Shown here piece after piece: positions 7,109 to 14,687 of a DNA stretch of 14,687 nt (position 1 is its first letter; the number at the start of each line of letters is the position of its first letter). Source of the DNA: an uncultured Collinsella sp. (GTDB lineage Bacteria; Actinomycetota; Coriobacteriia; Coriobacteriales; Coriobacteriaceae); assembly GCA_900544065.1 (NCBI GenBank), contig UQTR01000053.1, positions 1 through 14,687 of the forward strand, given 5' to 3'. Under the pieces are notes generated by a model. That model had not been told where the DNA came from. It saw only the letters and a list, made by a program, of their open reading frames with translations, and searched no databases. The position numbers were made by a program, and so were the translations under genes.

Positions 7109-8881
7109 TTAGAGCGCCTCCTCATCGAGCGGAGCGGCCATGGTGCCCTCGCCCGCGAGCGGCGACTTGTCGCGCCAGACGTTCTCGAACTGCTCCTTGT
7201 CGAGCACGTGGTCGCGCTTGGCGGCGACATCGGTCACCGTCACGCGGTCGGTGCAGGAGTAGCACGGGTCGAGCGAGCCGACGATCAGCGCCGCGTCGCC
7301 CACGGTGTTGCCGCGGAACATGTAGCGCAGGACCGGCCAGTTGCTGTACGTGGCGGCCTTTGCGCGCCAGCGGTAGCACTTCTGGTTATTACCGAGCATG
7401 GCCCAGTGCACGTCCTCGCCACGCGGCGCCTCGGTGGCGCCGATGGCGTACTTGTGCGGGGTGTACTCCCAATCCGTGGTGAGGATGGGGCCCGACGGGC
7501 AGTTCTCGAGCATGGTCTCGATCATGTCGATCGAATCGTAGACCTCCTGGATGCGGACGGCGGTGCGGCCGAAGGCATCGCAGGTGTCTGCCGTAGCGGC
7601 GTGCATCTTTTGGACGTCCGGATCGGCGTAGCCGTCGAAGGGATGGTCAAAGCGCACGTCGCGGGCATAGCCCGAGCCACGCATGAGCGGGCCGACCGGC
7701 GAGAAGTCGCGTGCGATCTTGCGGTCCAAGATGCCGATGCCACTCGTACGCTCAATGAAGTTGGGCGTGGAGAGCAAGACGTCGACGAGCTCCTGAACCT
7801 CGGAGCGCAGCTGGTGGATGGTCGTGAGCGTGGAGAGCTTCTGCTCGGCCAAAATATCGCGACGCACGCCGCCGATCACGTTGAGGCCGTAGGTCTTGCG
7901 GTGACCGGAGAGCTTCTCGGCCAGGTCCATGGACTTCTCGCGGACGCGGAAGAACTGCTGGAAGCCGGAGTCGAAGCCCGTGTAGTGCGACGCCAGGCCA
8001 ATGTTGAGCAGATGCGAGTGCAGACGCTCAACCTCGAGCATGATAGCGCGGATGTACTGGGCGCGCGGCGGGACATGGATGCCCTGGGCGCGCTCGACGG
8101 CCTCGGCGTAGGCCACCGAGTGGGCGCATCCGCAGATGCCGCAGATGCGGTCGGCGAGGAACGTCACGGCGTCATAGTTCAGGCGCGTCTCGGCGACCTT
8201 CTCCATACCGCGGTGCACGTAGAACAGACGGTAGTCGGCGTCGACGATCGTCTCGCCCTCAACGAACAGGCGGAAGTGGCCGGGCTCGTCGGAGGTAATG
8301 TGCAACGGGCCCATGGGGACGAGCGTCGTCTCCTTGCCCTTGGTATCGGCCAAGAACTCGTAGTTTTCCATGTCGCTCGCGGGAGCGGGACGGAAGCGGT
8401 AGTCCATGGAGTCCTTGCGCAGCGGGTACAGGCCGCTGGGCCAATCGTCGGGCAGCACCAGGCGACGACGATCGGGAAGGCCCTCGGGAATCAGGCCGAA
8501 CATATCGCGCAGCTCGCGCTCGCCCCACACGCAGGCGGGGACGAACGGCGTCACGGACGGGAACGTCATCTTGGCGGGATCGACCTCGGTGCGCACGGTC
8601 ACCCAGCCGGGGTCCTCCCCCTCCATGGAGATGACGTAGTACACGGCGTAACGGCCGCACAGGCTGCGCTCATCGTTGCCGACGATCACGGGGATCCAGC
8701 CGTAGCGCTCGTAGTACAGGTAGTGGACGGCCTCGGGCAGCTTGTCCTGCTTGACGGTAATCGTCAGCTGGTCCTCGCACTGCCACTCGACCTTCTCGAT
8801 GCAGCCCGGAACGGCGCGGCGCAGGGCCTCGACATGGCTCTCGCAGCGGCGGGCATACACCTTGTTCTCAGTTTCAATCAT
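7109..8881 (-). CDS. hyfG: [NiFe]-hydrogenase large subunit HyfG (fused NuoC-NuoD type)
   Basis: This 590-residue protein is the catalytic subunit of a group 4 (HycE/HyfG) hydrogenase that evolves H2 with electrons from formate. Residues 1 to about 165 are NuoC-like and the rest is NuoD/hydrogenase-like. The nickel is held by two CxxC motifs: RICGICGCAH (Cys 247 and 250) and DPCYSCTDR (Cys 540 and 543). By analogy with HycE, which is cut after the Arg of this motif, HycI should cut after Arg546 and release a 44-residue tail. The N-terminal motif, with its H-bonding His254, and the C-terminal motif are intact, so the enzyme looks active. The ATG at 8881 lies 3 bases after the hyfF stop with GGAG upstream. 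The length is slightly above HycE (569), mainly because of the tail. It sits in the cytoplasmic arm, bound to HyfI. Confidence 0.97.
   Translation of the reverse strand: MIETENKVYARRCESHVEALRRAVPGCIEKVEWQCEDQLTITVKQDKLPEAVHYLYYERYGWIPVIVGNDERSLCGRYAVYYVISMEGEDPGWVTVRTEVDPAKMTFPSVTPFVPACVWGERELRDMFGLIPEGLPDRRRLVLPDDWPSGLYPLRKDSMDYRFRPAPASDMENYEFLADTKGKETTLVPMGPLHITSDEPGHFRLFVEGETIVDADYRLFYVHRGMEKVAETRLNYDAVTFLADRICGICGCAHSVAYAEAVERAQGIHVPPRAQYIRAIMLEVERLHSHLLNIGLASHYTGFDSGFQQFFRVREKSMDLAEKLSGHRKTYGLNVIGGVRRDILAEQKLSTLTTIHQLRSEVQELVDVLLSTPNFIERTSGIGILDRKIARDFSPVGPLMRGSGYARDVRFDHPFDGYADPDVQKMHAATADTCDAFGRTAVRIQEVYDSIDMIETMLENCPSGPILTTDWEYTPHKYAIGATEAPRGEDVHWAMLGNNQKCYRWRAKAATYSNWPVLRYMFRGNTVGDAALIVGSLDPCYSCTDRVTVTDVAAKRDHVLDKEQFENVWRDKSPLAGEGTMAAPLDEEAL
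7117..7123 (-). promoter_or_regulatory. Ribosome binding site deciding the hyfH start
   Basis: GAGGAGG on the minus strand lies inside the last codons of hyfG, 9 bases before the hyfH ATG at 7107. It sets the start at MLKLW rather than at the upstream in-frame ATG at 7230. Confidence 0.8.
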
Positions 8882-8884
8882 TCG

Positions 8885-10444
8885 TTACTCCACCTCGCTC
8901 TGAGCGGTCTCGGTACCGAACACAGCGCGGTACATCGGCGTCGCGTGAAGCTCCTCGGTGCTCTGCTCGAGCACGATGCCGGTCGCGGTCTCCACACCGT
9001 GCACGAGAGGCAGCGGGGTGGCGATGCCAAACCACAAGATCATGACAGCCAGGATGATTTCGGGGATAAGCATGAGCGCCGGAGCCTCATGCTTGCCCAT
9101 GCCCTGGGGCGCATGGCCGAATACCGACTTGAGTGCGATGCGGGTGAGCGCGGAGATGGCCACGGTAAGACCGAGGGCGACCACGACAACCAGCCACATG
9201 GGACCGGCGGTAACACCGGCGACAAAAGTCAGAAACTCGGAGATAAACATGCCAAAGGGCGGGAAGGCGGCAAGACCGAGCAGCGCCAGGATGGCGAGCG
9301 CGGCGGTTGCGGGGGCAACCTCGACGACGCCCTGGATCTTGGCCAGGCTACGCGTGCCAAAGGCGTGCTGGATGTTGCCGGACACGCAGAAGGCAAGCGT
9401 CTTGGTAAAGCCGTGGAACACGCAGTGCAGCAGGGCCGCGGCGATACCCAGCGGGCCACCGATACCCAGGCACAGGGCGATAACGCCCACGTTCTCCACA
9501 GACGAGTACGCAAAGCGGCGCTTGAGATCGTCCTGGCGAAACATCGAAAGTGCCGCCACCAAAATGGACAGCGTGCCAACGATCAGCAGCAAAAGTTGCG
9601 GATACTCGGCGCCCACGGCCTGGATGGTAAAGCCGTAGAAGCGCATGATCACAAGCATGGCGCACTTAAGCAGCACGCCCGAGAGCAGGGCCGAGACAGG
9701 GCTCGGAGCCTGGGAGTGGGCATCGGGCAGCCAAGTGTGCATGGGGAACAGGCCGGCCTTGGTGCCAAAGCCGATCACGATAAATGCAAAGGCGAGGCGC
9801 ATGAGCGTCGGGTCGAACTGGTCGGCATACGGCAGCACGCACGACAGGAATGCGGCCTCGTGGGCGTTGGGAATCACGTCGGCGGCGTTGGCGTAGATCA
9901 GCAGCGTACCGAACAGGCCAAAGGCCACGCCGGCGGTGCAGACCATCGCATACTTCCAAGAAGCCTCGAGGGCCGTCTTATTCTTGTAGATACCCACGAG
10001 GAACACGGTGGAAAGCGTGGTTGCCTCCACGGCGGCCCACGTGAGGATCATGTTGTTGGACAGGCACGCGAGCAGCATGGTGAACACAAACAGGCTAAAC
10101 AGCGCAAAATACTGCTTGGCACGCTCGGCGGGCATGGAGCCCTCCTCGATATCGGCCTTTACATAGGGCAGCGAGAACAGCCCCGTAAGAAAACCGATAA
10201 AGCCGATGAGCAGCACAAAGATGGCGCCCAGCGAATCGAGGTGAAACCACAGGCCAAGAGCGCTCGCGGTGTCGCCGCTCATAAGGACGTCACCGGCCGT
10301 GATAATCGACAGCACCAGGACGGCTGCGACGGAGACCAGGTTGAGACCGGCAAACACGTTATAGGACGTGTTCTTGGGCAAAAACGCCATGACCAGCGAG
10401 AACACCAGAGGAGTCGCGAGCAGGGCAAGAATCAACGTTTCCAT
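8885..10444 (-). CDS. hyfF: Formate hydrogenlyase membrane subunit HyfF (antiporter-like)
   Basis: This 519-residue polytopic membrane protein (E. coli HyfF is 526) belongs to the NuoL/M/N and Mrp-antiporter family. It shows about 14 hydrophobic segments. The residues typical of proton-conducting subunits are present: Glu140 in TWAAVEATTLST, Lys229 in GTKAGLFPMHTWLPDAHSQ with His236 and His243, and Lys260. The last 40 residues or so are hydrophilic. HyfF is the third antiporter-like subunit of this operon after HyfB and HyfD, and is absent from the simpler Hyc complex of E. coli. Its presence makes this a hyf-type complex, for which proton pumping coupled to H2 formation has been proposed. 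The ATG at 10444 is 3 bases after the hyfE stop with AGGGGG upstream. Confidence 0.95.
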   Translation of the reverse strand: METLILALLATPLVFSLVMAFLPKNTSYNVFAGLNLVSVAAVLVLSIITAGDVLMSGDTASALGLWFHLDSLGAIFVLLIGFIGFLTGLFSLPYVKADIEEGSMPAERAKQYFALFSLFVFTMLLACLSNNMILTWAAVEATTLSTVFLVGIYKNKTALEASWKYAMVCTAGVAFGLFGTLLIYANAADVIPNAHEAAFLSCVLPYADQFDPTLMRLAFAFIVIGFGTKAGLFPMHTWLPDAHSQAPSPVSALLSGVLLKCAMLVIMRFYGFTIQAVGAEYPQLLLLIVGTLSILVAALSMFRQDDLKRRFAYSSVENVGVIALCLGIGGPLGIAAALLHCVFHGFTKTLAFCVSGNIQHAFGTRSLAKIQGVVEVAPATAALAILALLGLAAFPPFGMFISEFLTFVAGVTAGPMWLVVVVALGLTVAISALTRIALKSVFGHAPQGMGKHEAPALMLIPEIILAVMILWFGIATPLPLVHGVETATGIVLEQSTEELHATPMYRAVFGTETAQSEVE

Positions 10445-10447
10445 GGA

Positions 10448-11101
10448 CTACCCCCTCAGCTCGGACAGGTCGCGCGCATCGAGCGAGTGGGAGTCGTCCC
10501 AAATGCGACGCACGACGATGGACATGATGATGACGGCAAAAATGGCGTCGGTGGCGATACCGATCTCGATGATCTCGGGAGCGGTGGGAGCCAAAAGCGC
10601 GAGCGTCACATGGCTGCCGTTTTCCATAAGGCAGTATCCAAAGATCTGCTTCATGATGTTGCGCTGCGAAATGATGCAGGTGAGGCCCACAAAGAAGTGA
10701 GCGAAGCTAATAGCGAGCGCAGGCGTTGCGACCTCGGCCGTGGGCAGGCTGATCTGCGTCACGACGGCAAAGCAGATCGCGACCTCCACGGCGATGATGC
10801 AAATGGCCCACGCGGGCTTAAGGCCGGCCTTGAGCGATGCGTCGCTCGGCTCGCCCATCTTCTTGTATGCGCGGTTGAGGATGTAAGGGACCAGGACGAC
10901 CTTAGTGATAAAGGCAGATCCAGCCCACATAAGCAGCTCCTGCGCACCAGTGGTGACACCGAGCGTGGCGAGCAGCCCCACAAGCACCAGCGACTGCACC
11001 GCATACCAGTGGATGGCATGTTTGATGTTCTTGGAGACAACCACCATGGTGGATGTGACGATCAGAAGGCCGCCAAGGATGTTGACGATCGAATAACCCA
11101 T
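10448..11101 (-). CDS. hyfE: Formate hydrogenlyase membrane subunit HyfE (NuoK-like)
   Basis: This 217-residue membrane protein matches E. coli HyfE (216 residues), which is distantly related to NuoK and to MrpC. It has about six or seven hydrophobic segments. A buried acidic residue, Glu160 in GYCLMENGSH, is typical of the family and may take part in proton transfer. The C-terminal 20 residues are charged. HyfE, like HyfD and HyfF, has no counterpart in the E. coli hyc operon. The start at 11101 has a full AGGAGG at 9 bases, overlapping the hyfD stop codon, and the stop lies 3 bases before hyfF. The identification rests on length, operon position and conserved segments such as QELLMWAGSAFITK. 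Confidence 0.93.
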   Translation of the reverse strand: MGYSIVNILGGLLIVTSTMVVVSKNIKHAIHWYAVQSLVLVGLLATLGVTTGAQELLMWAGSAFITKVVLVPYILNRAYKKMGEPSDASLKAGLKPAWAICIIAVEVAICFAVVTQISLPTAEVATPALAISFAHFFVGLTCIISQRNIMKQIFGYCLMENGSHVTLALLAPTAPEIIEIGIATDAIFAVIIMSIVVRRIWDDSHSLDARDLSELRG

Positions 11102-11110
11102 GTCGTTCTA

Positions 11111-11116
11111 CCTCCT
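11111..11116 (-). promoter_or_regulatory. Strong ribosome binding site of hyfE overlapping the hyfD stop
   Basis: A consensus AGGAGG on the minus strand begins inside the hyfD stop codon and lies 9 bases before the hyfE ATG. The arrangement suggests coupled translation of the two membrane subunits. Confidence 0.75.
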
Positions 11117-12572
11117 AACCGATCCAGCTGGCCGAAAGCGGGCCGCTGACGATGACCATGATGATGAGCACGATGAACACGAACGCCATCGCGCGAGGAA
11201 GCGGGGCTCCCGCAGCGACCTCTTCGCTCGGCTCGCCGGGGAGGCAATAGCCCATCCACTTGAGGAACCAGGCAAAGGTGGCTACGGTCTCGGCAACCAT
11301 GATGCACACGAGCACCAGGATCGCAACGTTGCCGGCACCCACAGAAAAGCCGCCGGCGATGATCTGGAACTTCGAGAAGAACGTGTTCATGGGCGGCACG
11401 CCGGCAATGGCGAGTGCCGCGACACCAAAGCCCACGCCCGAGATCGGGTACTTCTTTACGATGCCGCGAAGCATGGGCAGCATACGCGTGCCGAGCGTAA
11501 AGGAGAACGAACCGGCGATCAGGAAGAACAGCGTCTTGGCGAAAGCGTGGTTAAAGATGTGGCACACGGCGCCGTCAAAGGCCAGCTGGCTGCCAAAGAC
11601 CGAAAGGCCCAGACCAAAGAACACATAGGAGAGCTGGGCGATCGTGGAGAAGGCCAGCAGACGCTTCATGTCCTTTTGCGGCAGGTACATAAGGAAACCA
11701 AAGAGCATGGTGACCATGGCGTCGATAATGGCGACCCAGCCCACGATCTCGGGAATCTCGCCGGCAGAGACGAGCGCACGCGCGAACACGCACACGCCGA
11801 CCTTGACCATCGAGGCGCCATGCAGGTAGGCCGAAACAGGCGTCGGAGCCTCCATGGCCGAAGGCAGCCACATGTACATGGGAACCTGTGCGGACTTGGC
11901 CCAGGCCGCAAACAGCACGAGCAAAAGGACGATAGCCTTGAGCTTGGCGTCGAGGCCGGCAATCGCGGTAATGGCGAAGGTACCGGTGTGGGCAAACACG
12001 ATGGCGGCGCCCAGATACAGGCCGAGCGCACCGATATGCGTAATGATCAGGGCCTTCATGCCGGCCTTCTTGGCCGTAGGCGTCATGTAGTAGCTAATGA
12101 GGCCCCAAGAGCACGCACCCGTGATCTCAAAGAACACGAGCTGGCCCAAAAGGGTCGAGCTGTACACGAGGCCGGCCATGGCGCCGATGAAGGTCGCGAG
12201 GTACGCGTAGAAACGACGACGCGGCGCATCGGGATGCTCACGGTTATTCTCGCTCATATAGGGAATCGAATAGATCACGACAAGCAGGCCGATACCCACA
12301 AAGGCGGGCGCGAGCAGCGTGCTCATGCGATCGAAGGTGAATCCCATAACGAGGGTCTGCCCAAACGAGATCAGGGAGACCTGCGTGTCGGGCATGCCGG
12401 CGCCAGCGAAATTCGCGGCGAGGGCGATGGTGCAGGCCGTCGAGACGGCGGCACCCAAAACGCTGAACCACTTGGCGTACGGACGGGGGAACAGGGCGAC
12501 GAGCACCGAGGCCACCATCGGGGCCGCGATAGCGACCAAGCCGAGAAGGGACAGACTGACTGCAAATGACAT
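11115..12572 (-). CDS. hyfD: Formate hydrogenlyase membrane subunit HyfD (antiporter-like)
   Basis: This 485-residue polytopic protein closely resembles E. coli HyfD (479 residues) and the NuoL/M/N family. Shared segments include YATFIGAMAGLV-type sequence near 125-135, LLGQLVFFEITGACSW at 141-156, and AKSAQVPMYMWLPSAMEAPTP at 225-245 (described here by position; key residues Glu149, Lys226 and Lys257). About 14 membrane segments can be seen. The glutamate-lysine pair expected of a proton-conducting subunit is intact. HyfD is specific to hyf-type complexes and extends the membrane arm beyond the Hyc design. The ATG at 12572 follows the hyfC stop by 15 bases, with AGGAGAAGGGAG between, and the stop is 13 bases before hyfE. 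Confidence 0.95.
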   Translation of the reverse strand: MSFAVSLSLLGLVAIAAPMVASVLVALFPRPYAKWFSVLGAAVSTACTIALAANFAGAGMPDTQVSLISFGQTLVMGFTFDRMSTLLAPAFVGIGLLVVIYSIPYMSENNREHPDAPRRRFYAYLATFIGAMAGLVYSSTLLGQLVFFEITGACSWGLISYYMTPTAKKAGMKALIITHIGALGLYLGAAIVFAHTGTFAITAIAGLDAKLKAIVLLLVLFAAWAKSAQVPMYMWLPSAMEAPTPVSAYLHGASMVKVGVCVFARALVSAGEIPEIVGWVAIIDAMVTMLFGFLMYLPQKDMKRLLAFSTIAQLSYVFFGLGLSVFGSQLAFDGAVCHIFNHAFAKTLFFLIAGSFSFTLGTRMLPMLRGIVKKYPISGVGFGVAALAIAGVPPMNTFFSKFQIIAGGFSVGAGNVAILVLVCIMVAETVATFAWFLKWMGYCLPGEPSEEVAAGAPLPRAMAFVFIVLIIMVIVSGPLSASWIG

Positions 12573-12587
12573 TGTTTCTCCCTTCTC

Positions 12588-13514
12588 CTACACGCCGACG
12601 ACCACGAAGACAAACGCCAGAACGGCGATGCCCACGACGGCCCAGGTCTGATTGCCGAGCACCTTAAAGCGCGAGCGCGAGCAGGAGTTCTCGATCACGC
12701 CGCATACGACAAAGTCGATAAGGCACTTCACCAGGAAGATGACCGCGCCCAGAACGGCGGCGGCGCCAACGGTCGCGGGCTCGCCCCAGGGGACGAAGAT
12801 CGCGCAGAACCAGGCGACGACCAGGACCTGCTTCATGGACATGGCGAGCTTGGCCATCGCAAGCGACGGGCCGGAAAGCTCGGCGAGCGGACCTTCCTGA
12901 AGCTCCTGCTCGGCCTCGGCCTGATCAAACGGCAGCTTGCCGAGCTCCATGTAGCAGGCGATCGCAAAGGCGATGCCGGCGAGGATCACGGCGACCGGCG
13001 CGTCGATGGCGCCCGTCATGATATGCTGACCCATGGTAGCGATGTCGGTGGAGCCGCACACCAGGGCGGCGGCAAACAGCGCCAGCAGCATGGACGGCTC
13101 GATAAGCACGCTCATGAGCAGCTCGCGGACGCCACCGATACCGGCGTAGGCGTTAGACGAATCCACGCCGCAGAGGGCGAAGAAGAAGCGGGCGAGCGCC
13201 AGGCTGTACATGATAGTGATGGCGTCACCAAAGACCGGGATGGGGCTTTGCGCCGTAAAGAGCGGCAAGCCCATAGCGAGCATAAAGGCGACGGCGAAGA
13301 ACAGCGGCGGCATAATGCGCAGCGCAAAGCTCGCGTCCTCGCTCTGGGACTCGGGGCGCGCAAAGAGCTTGGCCAGGTCGCGGTAGTCCTGCATGATGCT
13401 GGGGCCGCGACGGTTGTGCATCTTGGCGCGGATCACGCGACCGAGACCGGAGAAGAACGGCGCGACGGCCATAACGACCACGCCCTGCAGAACGGCAAGT
13501 ACGATGTTGTTCAT
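12588..13514 (-). CDS. hyfC: Formate hydrogenlyase membrane subunit HyfC (NuoH/HycD-like)
   Basis: This 308-residue membrane protein anchors the hydrogenase arm to the membrane arm and is homologous to NuoH and HycD (HycD is 307 residues). About eight hydrophobic segments are visible. Family motifs are RRGPSIMQDYRDLAKLF at 35-51 and the acidic loop ELGKLPFDQAEAEQELQEG from 190, followed by PLAELSG. The acidic loop is near the quinone-site region of complex I but lies at the hydrogenase interface in this group. The ATG at 13514 has AAGGAGGGG upstream, overlapping the hyfB stop, so translation is probably coupled to hyfB. The protein ends with a hydrophobic helix and no soluble tail. Confidence 0.96.
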   Translation of the reverse strand: MNNIVLAVLQGVVVMAVAPFFSGLGRVIRAKMHNRRGPSIMQDYRDLAKLFARPESQSEDASFALRIMPPLFFAVAFMLAMGLPLFTAQSPIPVFGDAITIMYSLALARFFFALCGVDSSNAYAGIGGVRELLMSVLIEPSMLLALFAAALVCGSTDIATMGQHIMTGAIDAPVAVILAGIAFAIACYMELGKLPFDQAEAEQELQEGPLAELSGPSLAMAKLAMSMKQVLVVAWFCAIFVPWGEPATVGAAAVLGAVIFLVKCLIDFVVCGVIENSCSRSRFKVLGNQTWAVVGIAVLAFVFVVVGV

Positions 13515-13526
13515 GCTCTCCCCTCC

Positions 13527-14642
13527 TTAACCCATTTGCACGGCGAGCACGAGGAACACCACGAGTGCCGCGACGATGTAGCAGATATAGATGCTGTAGT
13601 TGCCGCCCTCGAGCTTAGTCGCGAGGTCGGCGAGTTTATCGACACCCTTATGCGGGGCATCGACGAGAACCTTGTCGGGTACGGGCTCAACAGCCTCGGC
13701 CACACCGGTGAGCTTCTGGAAGAAGTGCGCGATGGACCAGCAGACGGCCGTGCAGCGGTCGCGCAGCGTGTAGAGCGGCTGCATAAACCAGGACACCTCG
13801 GAGGCAAAGGTCGTGGCCACGACGGGCATATGCTCGTTGGGAGCATAGCCGCACGCCCACGGCTGGGACTTCTGCACCTTGCCGACGGTCTTGAGCTTGC
13901 GATAACCGCAGGCAAGGCCGACGAGCACCACGAGCGCAATGGCGATCGCGGGCGTGGAGGTGGCAGCGCCGGAGTATTGGTTCATGAGCTCCATGCCCTC
14001 GGTGGCAAACACGCCACCGTACGGATGCAGCACGGACGCGGCGACATCGACCAGCACGGGCGCGATCACGGGAGCGCCAATGCCCAGCACGACGCAGATG
14101 GCCGCGAGCAGACCTTGCGCAAACACCATGGGGGCGGGAACCTCCTTGGCATTGGCCGCGGCCTCGGAGCGGGGCGCGGAGGCAAAGGAGACGCCATAGG
14201 CCTTGACGAAGCACGTGACAGCCAGCGCGCCGGTAATGGCGAGCGCGACGGCAGCGAACACGGCCACGATCATGACGGCCTTGTCGCCCTGCATGGCGGC
14301 GTTAAACAGCGACTGGTAGGTAAACCACTCGGACACAAATCCGTTGAAGGGCGGGATGGCCGAGATGGCAAGCGCGCCAATAAGGAAGCAGATGGCCGTT
14401 GCCGGCATACGACGGAACAGTCCGCCCATCTTCTCCATATTGCGCGTACCCGTGGAGTACAGCAGCGCACCGGCGCCCAAGAACAGCTCGCCCTTAAACA
14501 TCGCGTGGTTAAACGTGTGGTAGAGGGCGGCCATCAGAGCCAGGACGGCGATGCCGACCGAATTGAGCGCCATGGCGGCCATGGAGGCGCCGACGCCGAG
14601 CAGAATGATGCCGATGTTCTCGACGGAGTGATAGGCAAGCAG
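13527..14642 (-). CDS. hyfB: Formate hydrogenlyase membrane subunit HyfB, 5' part missing
   Basis: The 371 C-terminal residues of a HyfB/HycC-type antiporter-like subunit are present. E. coli HyfB is about 672 residues and HycC 608, so roughly the first 240-300 are missing. The fragment begins in LLAYHSVENIGIILLG, matching the mid-protein LLAYSTIENVGI region of the family. It continues with YHTFNHAMFKGELFLGAG (His 42 and 46, Lys 50 of the fragment) and AISAIPPFNGFVSEW. The hydrophilic stretch near 255-345 and the final membrane helix are as expected for HyfB/HycC. The frame appears to start with ATG at 14657, but the first five codons (MYKRQ) are sequencing adapter, so no true start lies in the window. 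HyfB is the first antiporter-like subunit and contacts the cytoplasmic arm through HyfC. hyfA would lie further right. Confidence 0.93.
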   Translation of the reverse strand: MLAYHSVENIGIILLGVGASMAAMALNSVGIAVLALMAALYHTFNHAMFKGELFLGAGALLYSTGTRNMEKMGGLFRRMPATAICFLIGALAISAIPPFNGFVSEWFTYQSLFNAAMQGDKAVMIVAVFAAVALAITGALAVTCFVKAYGVSFASAPRSEAAANAKEVPAPMVFAQGLLAAICVVLGIGAPVIAPVLVDVAASVLHPYGGVFATEGMELMNQYSGAATSTPAIAIALVVLVGLACGYRKLKTVGKVQKSQPWACGYAPNEHMPVVATTFASEVSWFMQPLYTLRDRCTAVCWSIAHFFQKLTGVAEAVEPVPDKVLVDAPHKGVDKLADLATKLEGGNYSIYICYIVAALVVFLVLAVQMG

Positions 14643-14687
14643 CTGTCTCTTATACACATCTCCGAGCCCACGAGACCCTAAGACATC
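14643..14687. other. Residual Illumina Nextera (Tn5) adapter at the contig end
   Basis: Bases 14643-14661 are the 19-base Tn5 mosaic end (reading CTGTCTCTTATACACATCT). Bases 14662-14676 (CCGAGCCCACGAGAC) are the Nextera read-2 arm. Bases 14677-14684 (CCTAAGAC) fit an 8-base i7 index; from memory it corresponds to Nextera index N726. The final ATC matches the start of the P7 arm. None of this is genomic. It produces the false N-terminus MYKRQ on hyfB and, on the opposite strand, a false C-terminus LSLIHISEPTRP on an antisense frame. Confidence 0.98.

Noticed and set aside
7108..7230. A 41-codon N-terminal extension of hyfH starting at 7230
   Set aside because: It lies wholly within hyfG in another frame, is Ser/Arg-rich and unlike HyfH, while the ATG at 7107 has a strong ribosome binding site.
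6911..11149. A 1412-codon open frame on the plus strand, opposite hyfE, hyfF, hyfG and hyfH
   Set aside because: It is antisense to well-identified genes, is extremely rich in His, Arg, Gly, Asp and Gln, and shows no domain. Long antisense frames arise in high-GC genes that avoid TTA, CTA and TCA codons.
14643..14661. A Tn5/IS50-like mosaic end that could suggest a mobile element
   Set aside because: It is joined to the Nextera read-2 arm, an index-like octamer and the start of P7, which identifies library adapter rather than a natural transposon end.

Overview
The window is a high-GC (about 60%), tightly packed bacterial segment in which every supported gene lies on the minus strand. Read in transcription order (right to left), it carries most of a hyf-type formate hydrogenlyase operon, then a formate-channel gene and a strong terminator, then a cytoplasmic molybdopterin oxidoreductase and selA. 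Gene content and composition suggest a gut anaerobe of the Coriobacteriia, possibly Collinsella. This assignment is inferred from recognition only and was not tested by any search.

Layout from right to left: 14643-14687 is not genomic DNA but a residual Nextera (Tn5) sequencing adapter. 13527-14642 is the 3' part of hyfB. hyfC, hyfD, hyfE, hyfF, hyfG, hyfH, hyfI and hyfJ/hycH follow, then hycI and focA. Spacing from hyfB to hycI is 0-15 bases or a one-base overlap, and most genes have a clear Shine-Dalgarno sequence within or just after the upstream gene. A GC-rich hairpin with a T-run (3584-3619) ends this transcript after focA, and a weaker hairpin plus T-run follows at 3557-3574. A 705-residue molybdopterin oxidoreductase (1402-3519) and selA (1-1349, cut by the left edge) come next.

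How the genes fit together: HyfB, C, D, E and F form the membrane arm, with three antiporter-like subunits. HyfG, H and I form the peripheral [NiFe] hydrogenase arm. HyfJ/HycH and HycI mature the large subunit, and HycI should remove the C-terminal tail of HyfG. FocA moves formate across the membrane. The formate dehydrogenase (FdhF) and the ferredoxin HyfA are not in the window. SelA makes selenocysteyl-tRNA, which a selenocysteine-type FdhF would need, so its presence suggests such an enzyme is encoded elsewhere.

I found no CRISPR array, tRNA, rRNA, insertion sequence or clear new defence or biosynthetic system. The points most worth a second look are the adapter at the contig end, the orphan Mo enzyme beside selA, the absence of TGA stops in all twelve readable genes, and lineage-specific changes in HycI, HyfH and HyfJ. 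There is no gene-free stretch longer than 300 bases.
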